Positions 1 through 6,121 of a stretch of DNA of 13,728 nucleotides are shown here, one piece after another. The notes beneath the pieces were generated by a model. That model had not been told where the DNA came from. It ran no database searches and saw only the letters and a program-made list of their open reading frames with translations. Made by a program: the position numbers and the translations under genes. This DNA comes from Christensenella sp. UBA1431. GTDB taxonomy: Bacteria > Bacillota > Clostridia > Christensenellales > UBA1431. The stretch lies in assembly GCA_002329665.1 (NCBI GenBank), contig DCTV01000051.1, positions 13,847-27,574 of the forward strand. The letters run 5' to 3'. Each line of letters opens with the position of its first letter. The first letter of the stretch is position 1.

Positions 1-533
1 CGCTCGGCAAGCTGATGGCCGGCATACTCAAGCCGCAGTCGGGGGAGATCAGGCTGCTCGGCGAAGCCACCAAACAGATGGGGCTGCACGAGTTCGGCTC
101 GAAGATCGGCTACCTGTTCCAGAACCCCGAACGCCAGCTCTTCGCGCAGACGGTGGAGGAGGAGGTCACGTTCGCGCAGGAACTGCTGGGCGTGCCCCCC
201 GACGCCGCGAGGGAAAAAGCCGACGGCCTGCTCCGGGCGCTCCACCTCGACCACCTGAAAAAGGCGGCCCCCTTAAAGCTCAGCCGCGGGGAGAAACAGC
301 GCCTGGTCATCGCGGCGATCCTCGTCAACGGGCCGGGGTTTTTGCTCCTGGACGAGCCGTCCACCGCGCTGGATTCGGAGCGGAAAGCGGCCCTTTACGG
401 GATGCTCGCCCGTCTGTGCGAGCAGGGCATCGGCATCGCCGTCATCACGCACGACGACGGGTTCGTTCAGCGGTACGCCCACAGGGTGATCACGATGGAG
501 GGAGGCAGGGTCGTACGGGATGAAAAAGACTAA
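1..533 (+). CDS. ecfA: ECF transporter ATP-binding subunit (EcfA-type), 5' truncated
   Basis: This is an ATPase subunit of an energy-coupling factor (ECF) vitamin/metal importer, acting on the cytoplasmic face of the membrane. The first whole codon is at position 3, and the reading frame opens with LGKLMAGILKP, the stretch that directly follows a Walker A loop, so the nucleotide-binding P-loop lies just outside the window. Visible motifs are the Q-loop region YLFQNPERQLFAQTVEEEV (typical of EcfA), an ABC signature LSRGEKQR (variant of LSGGQ), Walker B with D-loop FLLLDEPSTALD, and the H-loop VITHDD. About 176 residues are visible, ending at TAA 531-533. It overlaps the next gene (ecfT) by 14 bp, which indicates translational coupling. 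Whether it is EcfA1 or EcfA2, and which substrate is carried, cannot be told: no S-component lies beside it. The family call is secure. Confidence 0.93.
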   Translation, partial: LGKLMAGILKPQSGEIRLLGEATKQMGLHEFGSKIGYLFQNPERQLFAQTVEEEVTFAQELLGVPPDAAREKADGLLRALHLDHLKKAAPLKLSRGEKQRLVIAAILVNGPGFLLLDEPSTALDSERKAALYGMLARLCEQGIGIAVITHDDGFVQRYAHRVITMEGGRVVRDEKD

Positions 534-1263
534 ACTCGACCCCAGGAGCCTGCTGGTCATCGTGCTCTGCCTCTCCACAGCGGTGCTGGTCGCGCAGAAC
601 ATCTATTTCGTGCTGGGCATCGGCGCGGCCTCCTTCGCAATCGCGCTCGCGTTCAAGGTCGACTTCGTTCGCCTCGTCAAGAGGTTCCGGCGGATCGTTT
701 ACCTGCTATTGGTCATATCGCTGGTCCAGAGCATATTCACTTTGGACACGAACGTGCTCATCAGAGTGTTCTCGATCAACCTCGTCACCGAAAAAGGCCT
801 GCTGATGGGCGTGAAAACGTTCGTGCGCATGCTGGTCATACTCACTTCGGCATCCATCATGACCACGGTCAACTACAGGGAGACCGTGCAGGGGCTCGTG
901 CAGTGGAAAGTGCCCTATCTGCTCGCGTTCATGGTGTCGGTGGCGCTTCGCTTCCTGCCCATATTCGCCGGGGAGCTGAAAGACTCGCTCACGGCGCTGC
1001 AGCTGCGCGGGATCGACCTGAAAAAGATACCGTTTGGCAAGAAGCTCAGGGTGTACGTTTACCTGCTCACGCCCGTCGTGATGAGCGTGCTCAAACGGGC
1101 GCAGACGCTTTCGATGGCGATGGAGGCGCGCGCGTTCGGCGCCTATCCTTCGCGCGTGAGTTACCTCGTACTGAAACTTAAGGCGAGGGACTATATTGTG
1201 CAGCTGACGTCGGTATTATTATCCGCGGCCTATATAACAGGCTCCTTCGTTCTTCCTCTATGA
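520..1263 (+). CDS. ecfT: ECF transporter transmembrane subunit EcfT
   Basis: EcfT is the membrane coupling subunit that joins two ATPases to a substrate-binding S-component. The 247-residue length is normal for the family. Hydrophobic segments lie at about residues 11-45, 58-72, 103-117, 131-147, 178-192 and 226-244. The segment VALRFLPIFAGE (141-152) is typical of EcfT. The two cytoplasmic coupling-helix motifs, usually Ala-Arg-Gly, appear here as variants: LRG at 162-164 and ARA (followed by FG) at 203-205. The ATG at 520 lies inside the end of the ATPase gene, a usual arrangement for these operons. No substrate-specific partner is adjacent. The BioY S-component encoded at 6900-7493 could be a client if this is a shared (group II) module; that is inference only. 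Confidence 0.92.
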   Translation: MKKTKLDPRSLLVIVLCLSTAVLVAQNIYFVLGIGAASFAIALAFKVDFVRLVKRFRRIVYLLLVISLVQSIFTLDTNVLIRVFSINLVTEKGLLMGVKTFVRMLVILTSASIMTTVNYRETVQGLVQWKVPYLLAFMVSVALRFLPIFAGELKDSLTALQLRGIDLKKIPFGKKLRVYVYLLTPVVMSVLKRAQTLSMAMEARAFGAYPSRVSYLVLKLKARDYIVQLTSVLLSAAYITGSFVLPL

Positions 1264-1373
1264 TCCGGCATCGTCGAATAATGCGAAAAAGCCGTGTGCG
1301 GCGACCGTTTTGTGTTATCCGGCAGGGCTATTTTTTACCAGCAGTGTACAAGTATTTGTTCGTGCCGCCGGAT

Positions 1374-1379
1374 TATAAT
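1374..1379 (+). promoter_or_regulatory. Probable -10 element for the tandem GlcG/HbpS gene
   Basis: A perfect TATAAT lies 31 bp before the chosen ATG at 1411, in the 147-bp gap after ecfT. No convincing -35 hexamer is seen at 16-18 bp spacing (AGTATT at 17 bp), so the promoter is either weak or helped by an activator. It suggests that the gene has its own transcript rather than depending only on readthrough from ecfT. Confidence 0.4.
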
Positions 1380-1410
1380 GGGAAAAACTGCCGAATGGGG
1401 GAGCGTTATC

Positions 1411-2337
1411 ATGGTGGAAGCGAACAATACCGGTATCAAAACACCCAGGGCCGTTCTCAATCTGGCGTTGGCGAAGAAAATGACGGTCGCGGCCGAAGCG
1501 AAAGCGAAGGAAATCGGGGTGCCCATGTATATCTCCATCGTGGACGCCAGCGCAAACCTGGTATCCGTCAACAGGATGGAGGATGCGATTCTGGTCAGCG
1601 AGGAGATCTCCATCAACAAAGCGTACACAGCCGCCGCCATTAAACTGCCCACCGACGTTGTCGCAACCGTCGCCCAGCCCGGCACGTCGCTGTACGGCAT
1701 ACAGAACTCGAGCAACATCGTCATTTTCGGAGGCGGCTTCCCGATCAAGCTCAACGGCCGGGTCATCGGGGGCATAGGCGTGAGCGGCGGTTCGGTCGAG
1801 GAAGACATGGCGGTGGCCGAAGCCGGCCTGCGAAGGTTCAGGGAGATCGTCGAAGGGCTGTCGGGCGATGCCGTCGTTACCGAAACCGCTTCGGAGAAGG
1901 ACGTTTCCGGATCGGCGGCCGGCGATTACGGCGTCAACCTGAATATGGCGCGGAAGATGTCCGTTGCCGTCGAGCAAAGAGCGGCGGAAATCGGCGTGCC
2001 CATGTTCTTTTCCGTGGTGGATAAAGGCGCCAGGCTGATCCTCACGCACAGGATGGACGAAGCCCTGCTTGTGAGCAACGAGATCTCGAAAAACAAGGCC
2101 TACTCGGCGGCAACCGTCAAGTTGCCCACCGATGTGATCGCGACGGTGTCGCAGCCCGGCACATCGCTCTACGGCATCCAGCAGGTGGACAGGATGATCA
2201 TATTCGGCGGCGGGTACCCCCTGAATTATAACGGGAAGGTGATCGGCGGCATAGGCGTGAGCGGCGGCTCCGTCCAAGAGGATATGCTGGTCGCACAGGC
2301 CGCGCTGGATGTGTATAAGGCCGAAACAGGCGGATGA
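1411..2337 (+). CDS. Tandem GlcG/HbpS-type (DUF336) two-domain protein
   Basis: The protein of 308 residues consists of two copies of the GlcG/HbpS-like domain (DUF336), at about residues 13-148 and 174-303, joined by a polar linker. The family includes haem-binding HbpS and the C-terminal domain of PduO-type proteins, so tetrapyrrole binding or sensing is possible, but no enzymatic role is proven for such proteins. Both copies share the core VKLPTD/IKLPTD, QPGTSLYGIQ, FGGG(F/Y)P, NG(K/R)VIGGIGVSGGSV and EDM. About two thirds of residues agree between copies. The frame is open upstream to 1294, but ATG 1411 is chosen because GGGGGAG (1397-1403) stands 7 nt before it and the -10 element lies between the two. 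No signal peptide or membrane segment is seen, so the protein is probably cytoplasmic. It follows ecfA-ecfT, which makes a link to metal or cofactor uptake possible but unproven. Confidence 0.88.
   Translation: MVEANNTGIKTPRAVLNLALAKKMTVAAEAKAKEIGVPMYISIVDASANLVSVNRMEDAILVSEEISINKAYTAAAIKLPTDVVATVAQPGTSLYGIQNSSNIVIFGGGFPIKLNGRVIGGIGVSGGSVEEDMAVAEAGLRRFREIVEGLSGDAVVTETASEKDVSGSAAGDYGVNLNMARKMSVAVEQRAAEIGVPMFFSVVDKGARLILTHRMDEALLVSNEISKNKAYSAATVKLPTDVIATVSQPGTSLYGIQQVDRMIIFGGGYPLNYNGKVIGGIGVSGGSVQEDMLVAQAALDVYKAETGG
1480..2295 (+). repeat. Intragenic tandem duplication of a DUF336 domain
   Basis: Two 339-bp units, 1480-1818 and 1957-2295, encode the aligned domain cores with no insertion or deletion (offset exactly 477 bp). 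Conservation is visible at DNA level too: an identical 20-bp block occurs at 1771-1790 and 2248-2267. The codons around QPGTSLYGIQ differ mainly at third positions. Confidence 0.85.
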
Positions 2338-2370
2338 GCTCCCCTGTCACATAGAACCAAAGCAACACAA

Positions 2371-2411
2371 GGGATGCCGCACAAACTCGGGTTAGCGGCA
2401 TCCCTTTTATT
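2371..2411 (+). terminator. Rho-independent terminator after the DUF336 gene
   Basis: A perfect 10-bp inverted repeat, GGGATGCCGC (2371-2380) and GCGGCATCCC (2395-2404), has a 14-nt loop and is followed by TTTTATT. It begins 33 bp after the stop codon. On the opposite strand the flank is only moderately T-rich, so it may act weakly on the convergent zinc-ribbon operon as well. Confidence 0.85.
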
Positions 2412-2414
2412 CCG

Positions 2415-2437
2415 CCGCGATCGAAGCCGCGGTTTTT
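2415..2437 (+). terminator. Possible second, weaker terminator hairpin
   Basis: CCGCG (2415-2419) and CGCGG (2428-2432) can form a 5-bp GC stem with an 8-nt loop, followed directly by TTTTT (2433-2437). It sits immediately after the stronger terminator and could be a back-up. The remaining gap to 2543 shows no gene or clear signal. Confidence 0.45.
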
Positions 2438-2543
2438 GCGTTATGCAACATGGGCGGACAGCGATGATTGCGTGAGGTGTCGGGCTTACTCTGCCTGTGG
2501 CGGATTTCCGAATGAGGCAAGGGTCGCTTGCACAATCCTCTGA

Positions 2544-3869
2544 CTACTGAACCGTGCCCTCTTCATCCCCGCCGCCCGCGTCCGTTCCCAGCAGCGTGAG
2601 CAGCCGCGCGTTCCAGTCCTCGTTGTGCATCACGCGCCCCACGAAAGCCCGGCGGAGCACCGACAGCGCCGGTATGCGCTCGAGCGCACGGCGGTAGCGC
2701 AGATACGCGGGTTTTTGCAGCTGCGCGTTCGAAAGGTAGACGGGCTCGCGCCGGAAGTTGACCGTGTACAGGCCGTAGTTGAGCACGTCCATCGCCGCTT
2801 CCGCGCCCTGGTCCGACAGGGCGCCGGCGTCGAAAACATAGGTCGCCCGCGAGCCGGACGCGTCGGAAGAGGCCTCGAGCACGATCCGCCGCCCAGAGCC
2901 CGCTTCCGCCGGGACCATGAAGAACACGTACGCCTTGCCGCCCGATACGAGGCCGCGCTTGATCCCGATGCGCGTGCGGTCCGCCGTGTCCAGGGCGGCG
3001 AGCGCCGTCCACGAAGGCCCGAGGCCGACCCGTTCGATTTCGCGCATAAGGCCGTCCGAGATAGCATTGCCCGCGGCCAGGACGTCTTTTTTCGGCGCGG
3101 CGCGTCCGTCGAGGAAGCACTCCGACAACCTGCGCACCTTCAGCGGTGAAAGGGCGGGCGCCAGCGTGCGCACGAACTCGGATGCGCGCGTATGCATTTT
3201 GGAAAGCGCCTGATCGACGGCCGCGGCGAAGCTGTCGGTCGAGCGGCCGAGTTTTCCCAGCGTCCAGCCGCTCCCGTCGGGCAGGGAGAAGTCGAAGTTC
3301 CAGCCGTCCCTTGCGATCCCCGCGAAAACGAAGGGGAGGCGCGCCACGTCCCCGTCGGCAAACGTCAGGCACAGGGCGTTTTCGTACACAAGGACCCGGC
3401 AGTCGCGGCCATCGCCGCCAAACGGGGTCGCGTGGCCGGCGAACTCCTCGATGAGGGTTTCCTCTGCGAGCGCTTCCTTCAGCACCTTTTTGCCGAAATG
3501 CGCCATCACGACCGACGTCAGGTGGTCGTGGCCACGGCCCGCCTTGTGCAGGTTGAGCGCCGTGCCGTCGTGCAGGCGCAGGGTGAGCCTGTGGTCGCCC
3601 TCATCGACGGCCTCGATCTGGTTCCAGGGCACTGAAAAATCCGGCGCGCCCTTCACGGCGAAGGCAAGCTCCTCGTCCGACTCCGTGGCCGTGGCTTCGC
3701 CGGAATCGGCTTCCGATCCGTCTTCGTCGCGCCAGATGAAGGAGAGGGGCCAGGAAGGCGGAGGGGTTTTGTCCTCCTGCGCCTCGTCGTCCGTTTTTTC
3801 CGCCTGTTTGGCCTGTTCGGCGTCTTTATCGGGTTCTTCGCCCTTATTCGGCCCGCGCGTCCGGCTCAC
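2544..3869 (-). CDS. Hypothetical protein with charged N-terminus and two PH-like repeats
   Basis: I do not recognise this 441-residue protein. It starts with a very charged, Lys/Glu/Asp-rich low-complexity stretch (about residues 1-35), then PPPSWPLSFIW, then acidic residues up to about 67. Two stretches look alike: around 78-125 (RLTLRLHDGTALNLHKAGR) and around 155-224 (FDFSLPDGSGWTLGKLGR), sharing a pattern L-x-DG-x3-L-x-K-x-GR-x2-D, which resembles strands and helix of PH-like folds. The rest (225-441) has no motif known to me, and no membrane segment is evident. The frame is open up to 4343, but the first 158 codons are a shadow of the zinc-ribbon gene. The GTG at 3867-3869 overlaps that gene's TGA stop as GTGA, which supports coupled translation. 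No ATG occurs until far inside. Function is unknown; the operon context links it to the zinc-ribbon proteins. Confidence 0.72.
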   Translation of the reverse strand: MSRTRGPNKGEEPDKDAEQAKQAEKTDDEAQEDKTPPPSWPLSFIWRDEDGSEADSGEATATESDEELAFAVKGAPDFSVPWNQIEAVDEGDHRLTLRLHDGTALNLHKAGRGHDHLTSVVMAHFGKKVLKEALAEETLIEEFAGHATPFGGDGRDCRVLVYENALCLTFADGDVARLPFVFAGIARDGWNFDFSLPDGSGWTLGKLGRSTDSFAAAVDQALSKMHTRASEFVRTLAPALSPLKVRRLSECFLDGRAAPKKDVLAAGNAISDGLMREIERVGLGPSWTALAALDTADRTRIGIKRGLVSGGKAYVFFMVPAEAGSGRRIVLEASSDASGSRATYVFDAGALSDQGAEAAMDVLNYGLYTVNFRREPVYLSNAQLQKPAYLRYRRALERIPALSVLRRAFVGRVMHNEDWNARLLTLLGTDAGGGDEEGTVQ

Positions 3870-4606
3870 AGCTTCGCACCGCACTCGTTGCAGAACTTGG
3901 CTCCGGGCGCGACCTCGACGCCGCAGTCCGGGCAGGCAGAAGCACCCATCTTGGCGCCGCATTCGCTGCAGAACTTCACGTCCTGCTGGTTCTCGGCGCC
4001 GCAGTTGCCGCATACGGCCAGCCCGACCGACGCGCCGCAGTTGTTGCAGAACTTCCCCTGCGTCACGGGTTTGCCGCAGTTCGGGCAGGTGATCTGCCTC
4101 GCGCCGATCTCCCCTTGGAAGACGTTGGCCGTCGATGCTTTTTCGCGGACCTCCTCGGCGAGGCGTTCGGCCTTCGCGCGGGCCACGATTGTGCTCTCGC
4201 GGGGCGTGCATTCCACGCACAGGCCGTCTTCGTCGTTGAAGCACGCGTCGCAGACGTAGTGGTAACAGCCGTGGCAGCGGTGGAAATGCTCTTTCGCCTC
4301 GTTCATCGCGTTCCTGAAGGCGACCTCGTGTTCCTTGTGCCACTCGGGGGTCATGCCCTCAAAGCGCCTCGAGGCGACGTGCCCGCCCTGTTCCACGCCG
4401 TAGGCGACGTTGTGCAGGCCAACGATGCGCGCCCCGGCGGAAAGCCCCTCGGTAAGCGAGCGTAAGAAGCCTCCGCGCTTGTGGGAACGGCATTCGACAA
4501 AGGCGGTCTTGTACCCGTCGCCACAGTTGTCGCAGTTGAATACGAATTCGAATCCGGCTTCGGTGCTGTTGTCGTCGTAATTCCGTGTAAAAGACTGCAT
4601 TGCCAT
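3866..4606 (-). CDS. Zinc-ribbon protein with N-terminal Cys-rich region and three C-terminal ribbons
   Basis: This 246-residue protein carries many CxxC pairs and no recognised catalytic motif. The N-terminal part has CDNC at 25-28 and Cys39. The middle has a Cys/His cluster at 109-133 (HRCHGCYHYVCDAC, then CVEC). The C-terminal third holds three zinc ribbons: Cys174/177 with 187/190, Cys199/202 with 213/216, and Cys225/228 with 239/242. A Gly/Ala-rich segment at about 45-80 lies between the first pair and the middle cluster. Start ATG 4604-4606 has AGGAG 9 nt before it, placed inside the end of the upstream zinc-ribbon gene (stop TAG at 4609-4611, 2 nt apart). Such ribbons serve as protein- or nucleic-acid-binding modules, so a scaffold or adaptor role is inferred. 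The downstream gene overlaps its stop codon. Confidence 0.82.
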   Translation of the reverse strand: MAMQSFTRNYDDNSTEAGFEFVFNCDNCGDGYKTAFVECRSHKRGGFLRSLTEGLSAGARIVGLHNVAYGVEQGGHVASRRFEGMTPEWHKEHEVAFRNAMNEAKEHFHRCHGCYHYVCDACFNDEDGLCVECTPRESTIVARAKAERLAEEVREKASTANVFQGEIGARQITCPNCGKPVTQGKFCNNCGASVGLAVCGNCGAENQQDVKFCSECGAKMGASACPDCGVEVAPGAKFCNECGAKL

Positions 4607-4608
4607 GA

Positions 4609-4950
4609 CTACTTTCTCCTATTGAGTAATGGTTTTCCGCAGGCGACGCAGTTCCCGTCCAGCATGAGGATCTGGGTCTCGCCGCATTTGCGGTTGGGGC
4701 ATTGCACGAGTACGGGCGCCCCGCAATGGGCGCAGGTCCTGGCCGTAGGAGTCTCCTTGCCGCACGCGGCGCAGAGAGCCGTGAGCCGGAGCCCGCAGCT
4801 GCTGCACACCTTCCAGCCTGTTTCGACGGGGTTTCGGCATTTCGGACATCGGATGTGGAACGGGTCTTCGTGCGCGCATAACGGACAGGAATGTGCGTCG
4901 CCGGGGATGAGTTCACCGCAGTATATGCAGTGTTTCTTGTACGTGGCCAT
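4609..4950 (-). CDS. Small four-zinc-ribbon protein
   Basis: This 113-residue protein is built almost wholly of zinc ribbons. Sixteen cysteines fall into four sets of four: 8/11 with 22/25, 35/38 with 49/52, 60/63 with 73/76, and 84/89 with 101/104. The last set has a wider first knuckle (CPNRKC). No other domain is present, so binding of four structural zinc ions is the only firm prediction; a role as protein-interaction or nucleic-acid-binding module is inferred. ATG 4948-4950 has GGAGGAG 4 nt upstream and an extended -10 promoter about 30 bp upstream, making this the first gene of a three-gene leftward operon. It could be partner or regulator of the 246-aa protein, which shares its ribbon style. 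Confidence 0.82.
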   Translation of the reverse strand: MATYKKHCIYCGELIPGDAHSCPLCAHEDPFHIRCPKCRNPVETGWKVCSSCGLRLTALCAACGKETPTARTCAHCGAPVLVQCPNRKCGETQILMLDGNCVACGKPLLNRRK

Positions 4951-4979
4951 GATACTCCTCCACTTTATGATACACTAAA

Positions 4980-5008
4980 ATTATATCACGGCTCTTCAGG
5001 GCGAACAA
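4980..5008 (-). promoter_or_regulatory. Promoter of the zinc-ribbon operon (extended -10)
   Basis: On the minus strand a perfect TATAAT (plus coordinates 4980-4985) is preceded by TGA, giving the TGnTATAAT extended -10 form. TTGTTC (5003-5008) stands 17 bp upstream as a partial -35 (3 of 6 matches to TTGACA). The start site would be about 4973, giving a short leader with GGAGGAG before the ATG at 4950. Confidence 0.65.
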
Positions 5009-5135
5009 CGCTTTTTACCGGCTTCTGTCCTCTCCCGGCCTGTCCCGGTGCGAAAAACGCGATAAATGAGGTTTGGCCGCGTCGTTTTAAGGCGCAGAAT
5101 CTGGTGCCGTATTGAACCATAATCGGGAGGCTTGT

Positions 5136-5887
5136 ATGAACTAAAAGAACGAAACGAAATCCATAGTGGACATGCTTCCTGTTGCTGATGAACGTGCCCG
5201 TCACCGGCGTCCTCCTGCACGAATGGATCGGCGCGGGCCTCGTCGCGGCGATTTTTATCCACCTGGCGCTGAACCGGCGGTGGTTCGCCGGGGTCGCGCG
5301 GCGTTTTAAAAGCGCCGGTACGAAGGCGAAAGGCCGGTTCGTGCTCGATACCCGATCGCCGTCGCGGCAGGCGCCTGCGTCGTGACCGGCCTTTTGATCT
5401 CCCGTTTCCTTTTCCCCTGGACGGTTTCAGCCGGCAGCGGCACGCTCTACGCCGCGCACGTCGGTTCGGCCTGTCTTTTGTTCGTCCTGCTGATTGTGCA
5501 TGTGGCGCTGCACCGGCGTTTCGTGCTGGGCATCCTGAAAAAGGGGCGAACGGGGGCGCGCCTGAAATCGTTCGCGGTCAGGGCGGCCGCCGGGGTATCG
5601 CATCCGCTACGGTCTACACGCTCGTCGGCGCGGGTTCCCTTTTCCGGGCACTCCCGCCGGCCAAGGACAGCGCGCAGGCGATAACCGCGGGGGTCCCGGG
5701 CAAAGGGGATAAAATCGGCGCGCCGGTAACGGCCGGCCCGGCGGCTGCGGCGCTCGACGAGTTCCTCGGGAAACTCTACTGCACGGGCTGCCACAGGCGT
5801 TGCCCGCTGACTGTTCCACAGTGTTCGATCGGCGTCCGCCAGGCCGAAGAACAGGCCGCCGCCTACGAAGCGAGGTCTCGGGACTGA
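5136..5887 (+). pseudogene. Decayed DUF4405-type membrane cytochrome b-like gene with C-terminal Cys cluster
   Basis: Reading across frames rebuilds one protein. ATG 5136, after an intact GGGAGG site (5125-5130), begins M-N-stop-KNETKSIVDML, with TAA at codon 3. A frameshift near 5180 leads to LLMNVPVTGVLLHEWIGAG, and this frame runs on through IHLALNRRW. A second shift near 5350 leads to ACVVTGLLISRFLFPW, and this frame runs on through LLIVHVALHRRF. A third shift near 5597 leads to IASATVYTLVGAG and a soluble tail with LYCTGCHRRCPL and PQCSIG, ending at TGA 5885-5887. The paired LHEW...HLALNRRW and LYAAHVG...HVALHRR segments, with histidines on hydrophobic helices, fit the DUF4405 family of small membrane cytochrome-like proteins. 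The tail is a CxxCxxxC cluster with a fourth Cys, a possible metal or Fe-S site. Four lesions in 750 bp argue for true decay, not a sequencing slip. The family name is from memory of the motif pattern. Confidence 0.75.
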
Positions 5888-5905
5888 CGGCCGATGCCTT
5901 CGGTT

Positions 5906-5922
5906 TGCAGGGTATGCCTGCA
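5906..5922. other. Small hairpin in the gap before birA
   Basis: TGCAGG (5906-5911) and CCTGCA (5917-5922) form a 6-bp stem with a GTATG loop, 19 bp after the stop of the decayed gene. No T-run follows, so it is not a standard terminator. The rest of 5888-6056 is locally AT-rich around 5949-5990, including the palindrome CATTATAATG (5953-5962), and holds no gene that I can support. Confidence 0.3.
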
Positions 5923-6056
5923 GCTTCGAAAACCGGAAAACGGCGGCATTATCATTATAATGGTATATTTTATCAAGATTGGCATAAATGGGCGGATAAG
6001 CGCTGGATTTCAAAGCGCATACGGGACCAGGCATCCCCGCGGGCGGTGTTCCCCGT

Positions 6057-6085
6057 TTGACAACACACGGGTTATTCTTTATAAT
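6057..6085 (+). promoter_or_regulatory. Consensus sigma-70/sigma-A promoter for birA-bioY (fab)
   Basis: TTGACA (6057-6062), a spacer of exactly 17 bp and TATAAT (6080-6085) match the vegetative consensus at all twelve positions. The start of transcription would be near 6092, leaving a leader of about 30 nt before birA at 6122. No biotin-repressor palindrome was recognised around it, which fits a BirA that lacks a DNA-binding domain. Confidence 0.85.
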
Positions 6086-6121
6086 CCGTACCACGAAGCA
6101 TGACGGAAAGGTACAGTATCC

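Noticed and set aside
1315..2277. 320-residue open frame on the minus strand
   Set aside because: Antisense of the DUF336 gene; repeats in it only mirror the duplication of that gene.
3870..4343. Upstream extension of the 441-aa minus-strand protein to 599 residues
   Set aside because: The first 158 codons are Arg-rich out-of-frame text over the zinc-ribbon gene, whose Cys pairs are clearly the real product. GTG 3869 with a GTGA overlap explains the start.
5953..5962. CATTATAATG palindrome as an operator or second birA promoter
   Set aside because: No -35 match at proper spacing and it is about 130 bp from the predicted birA start; an AT-rich palindrome of this size can arise by chance.
6050..6070. 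TTTGACAAC at the birA promoter as a FabT box
   Set aside because: Only one half-site is visible; the inverse arm is missing, and the bases are explained by the -35 hexamer.
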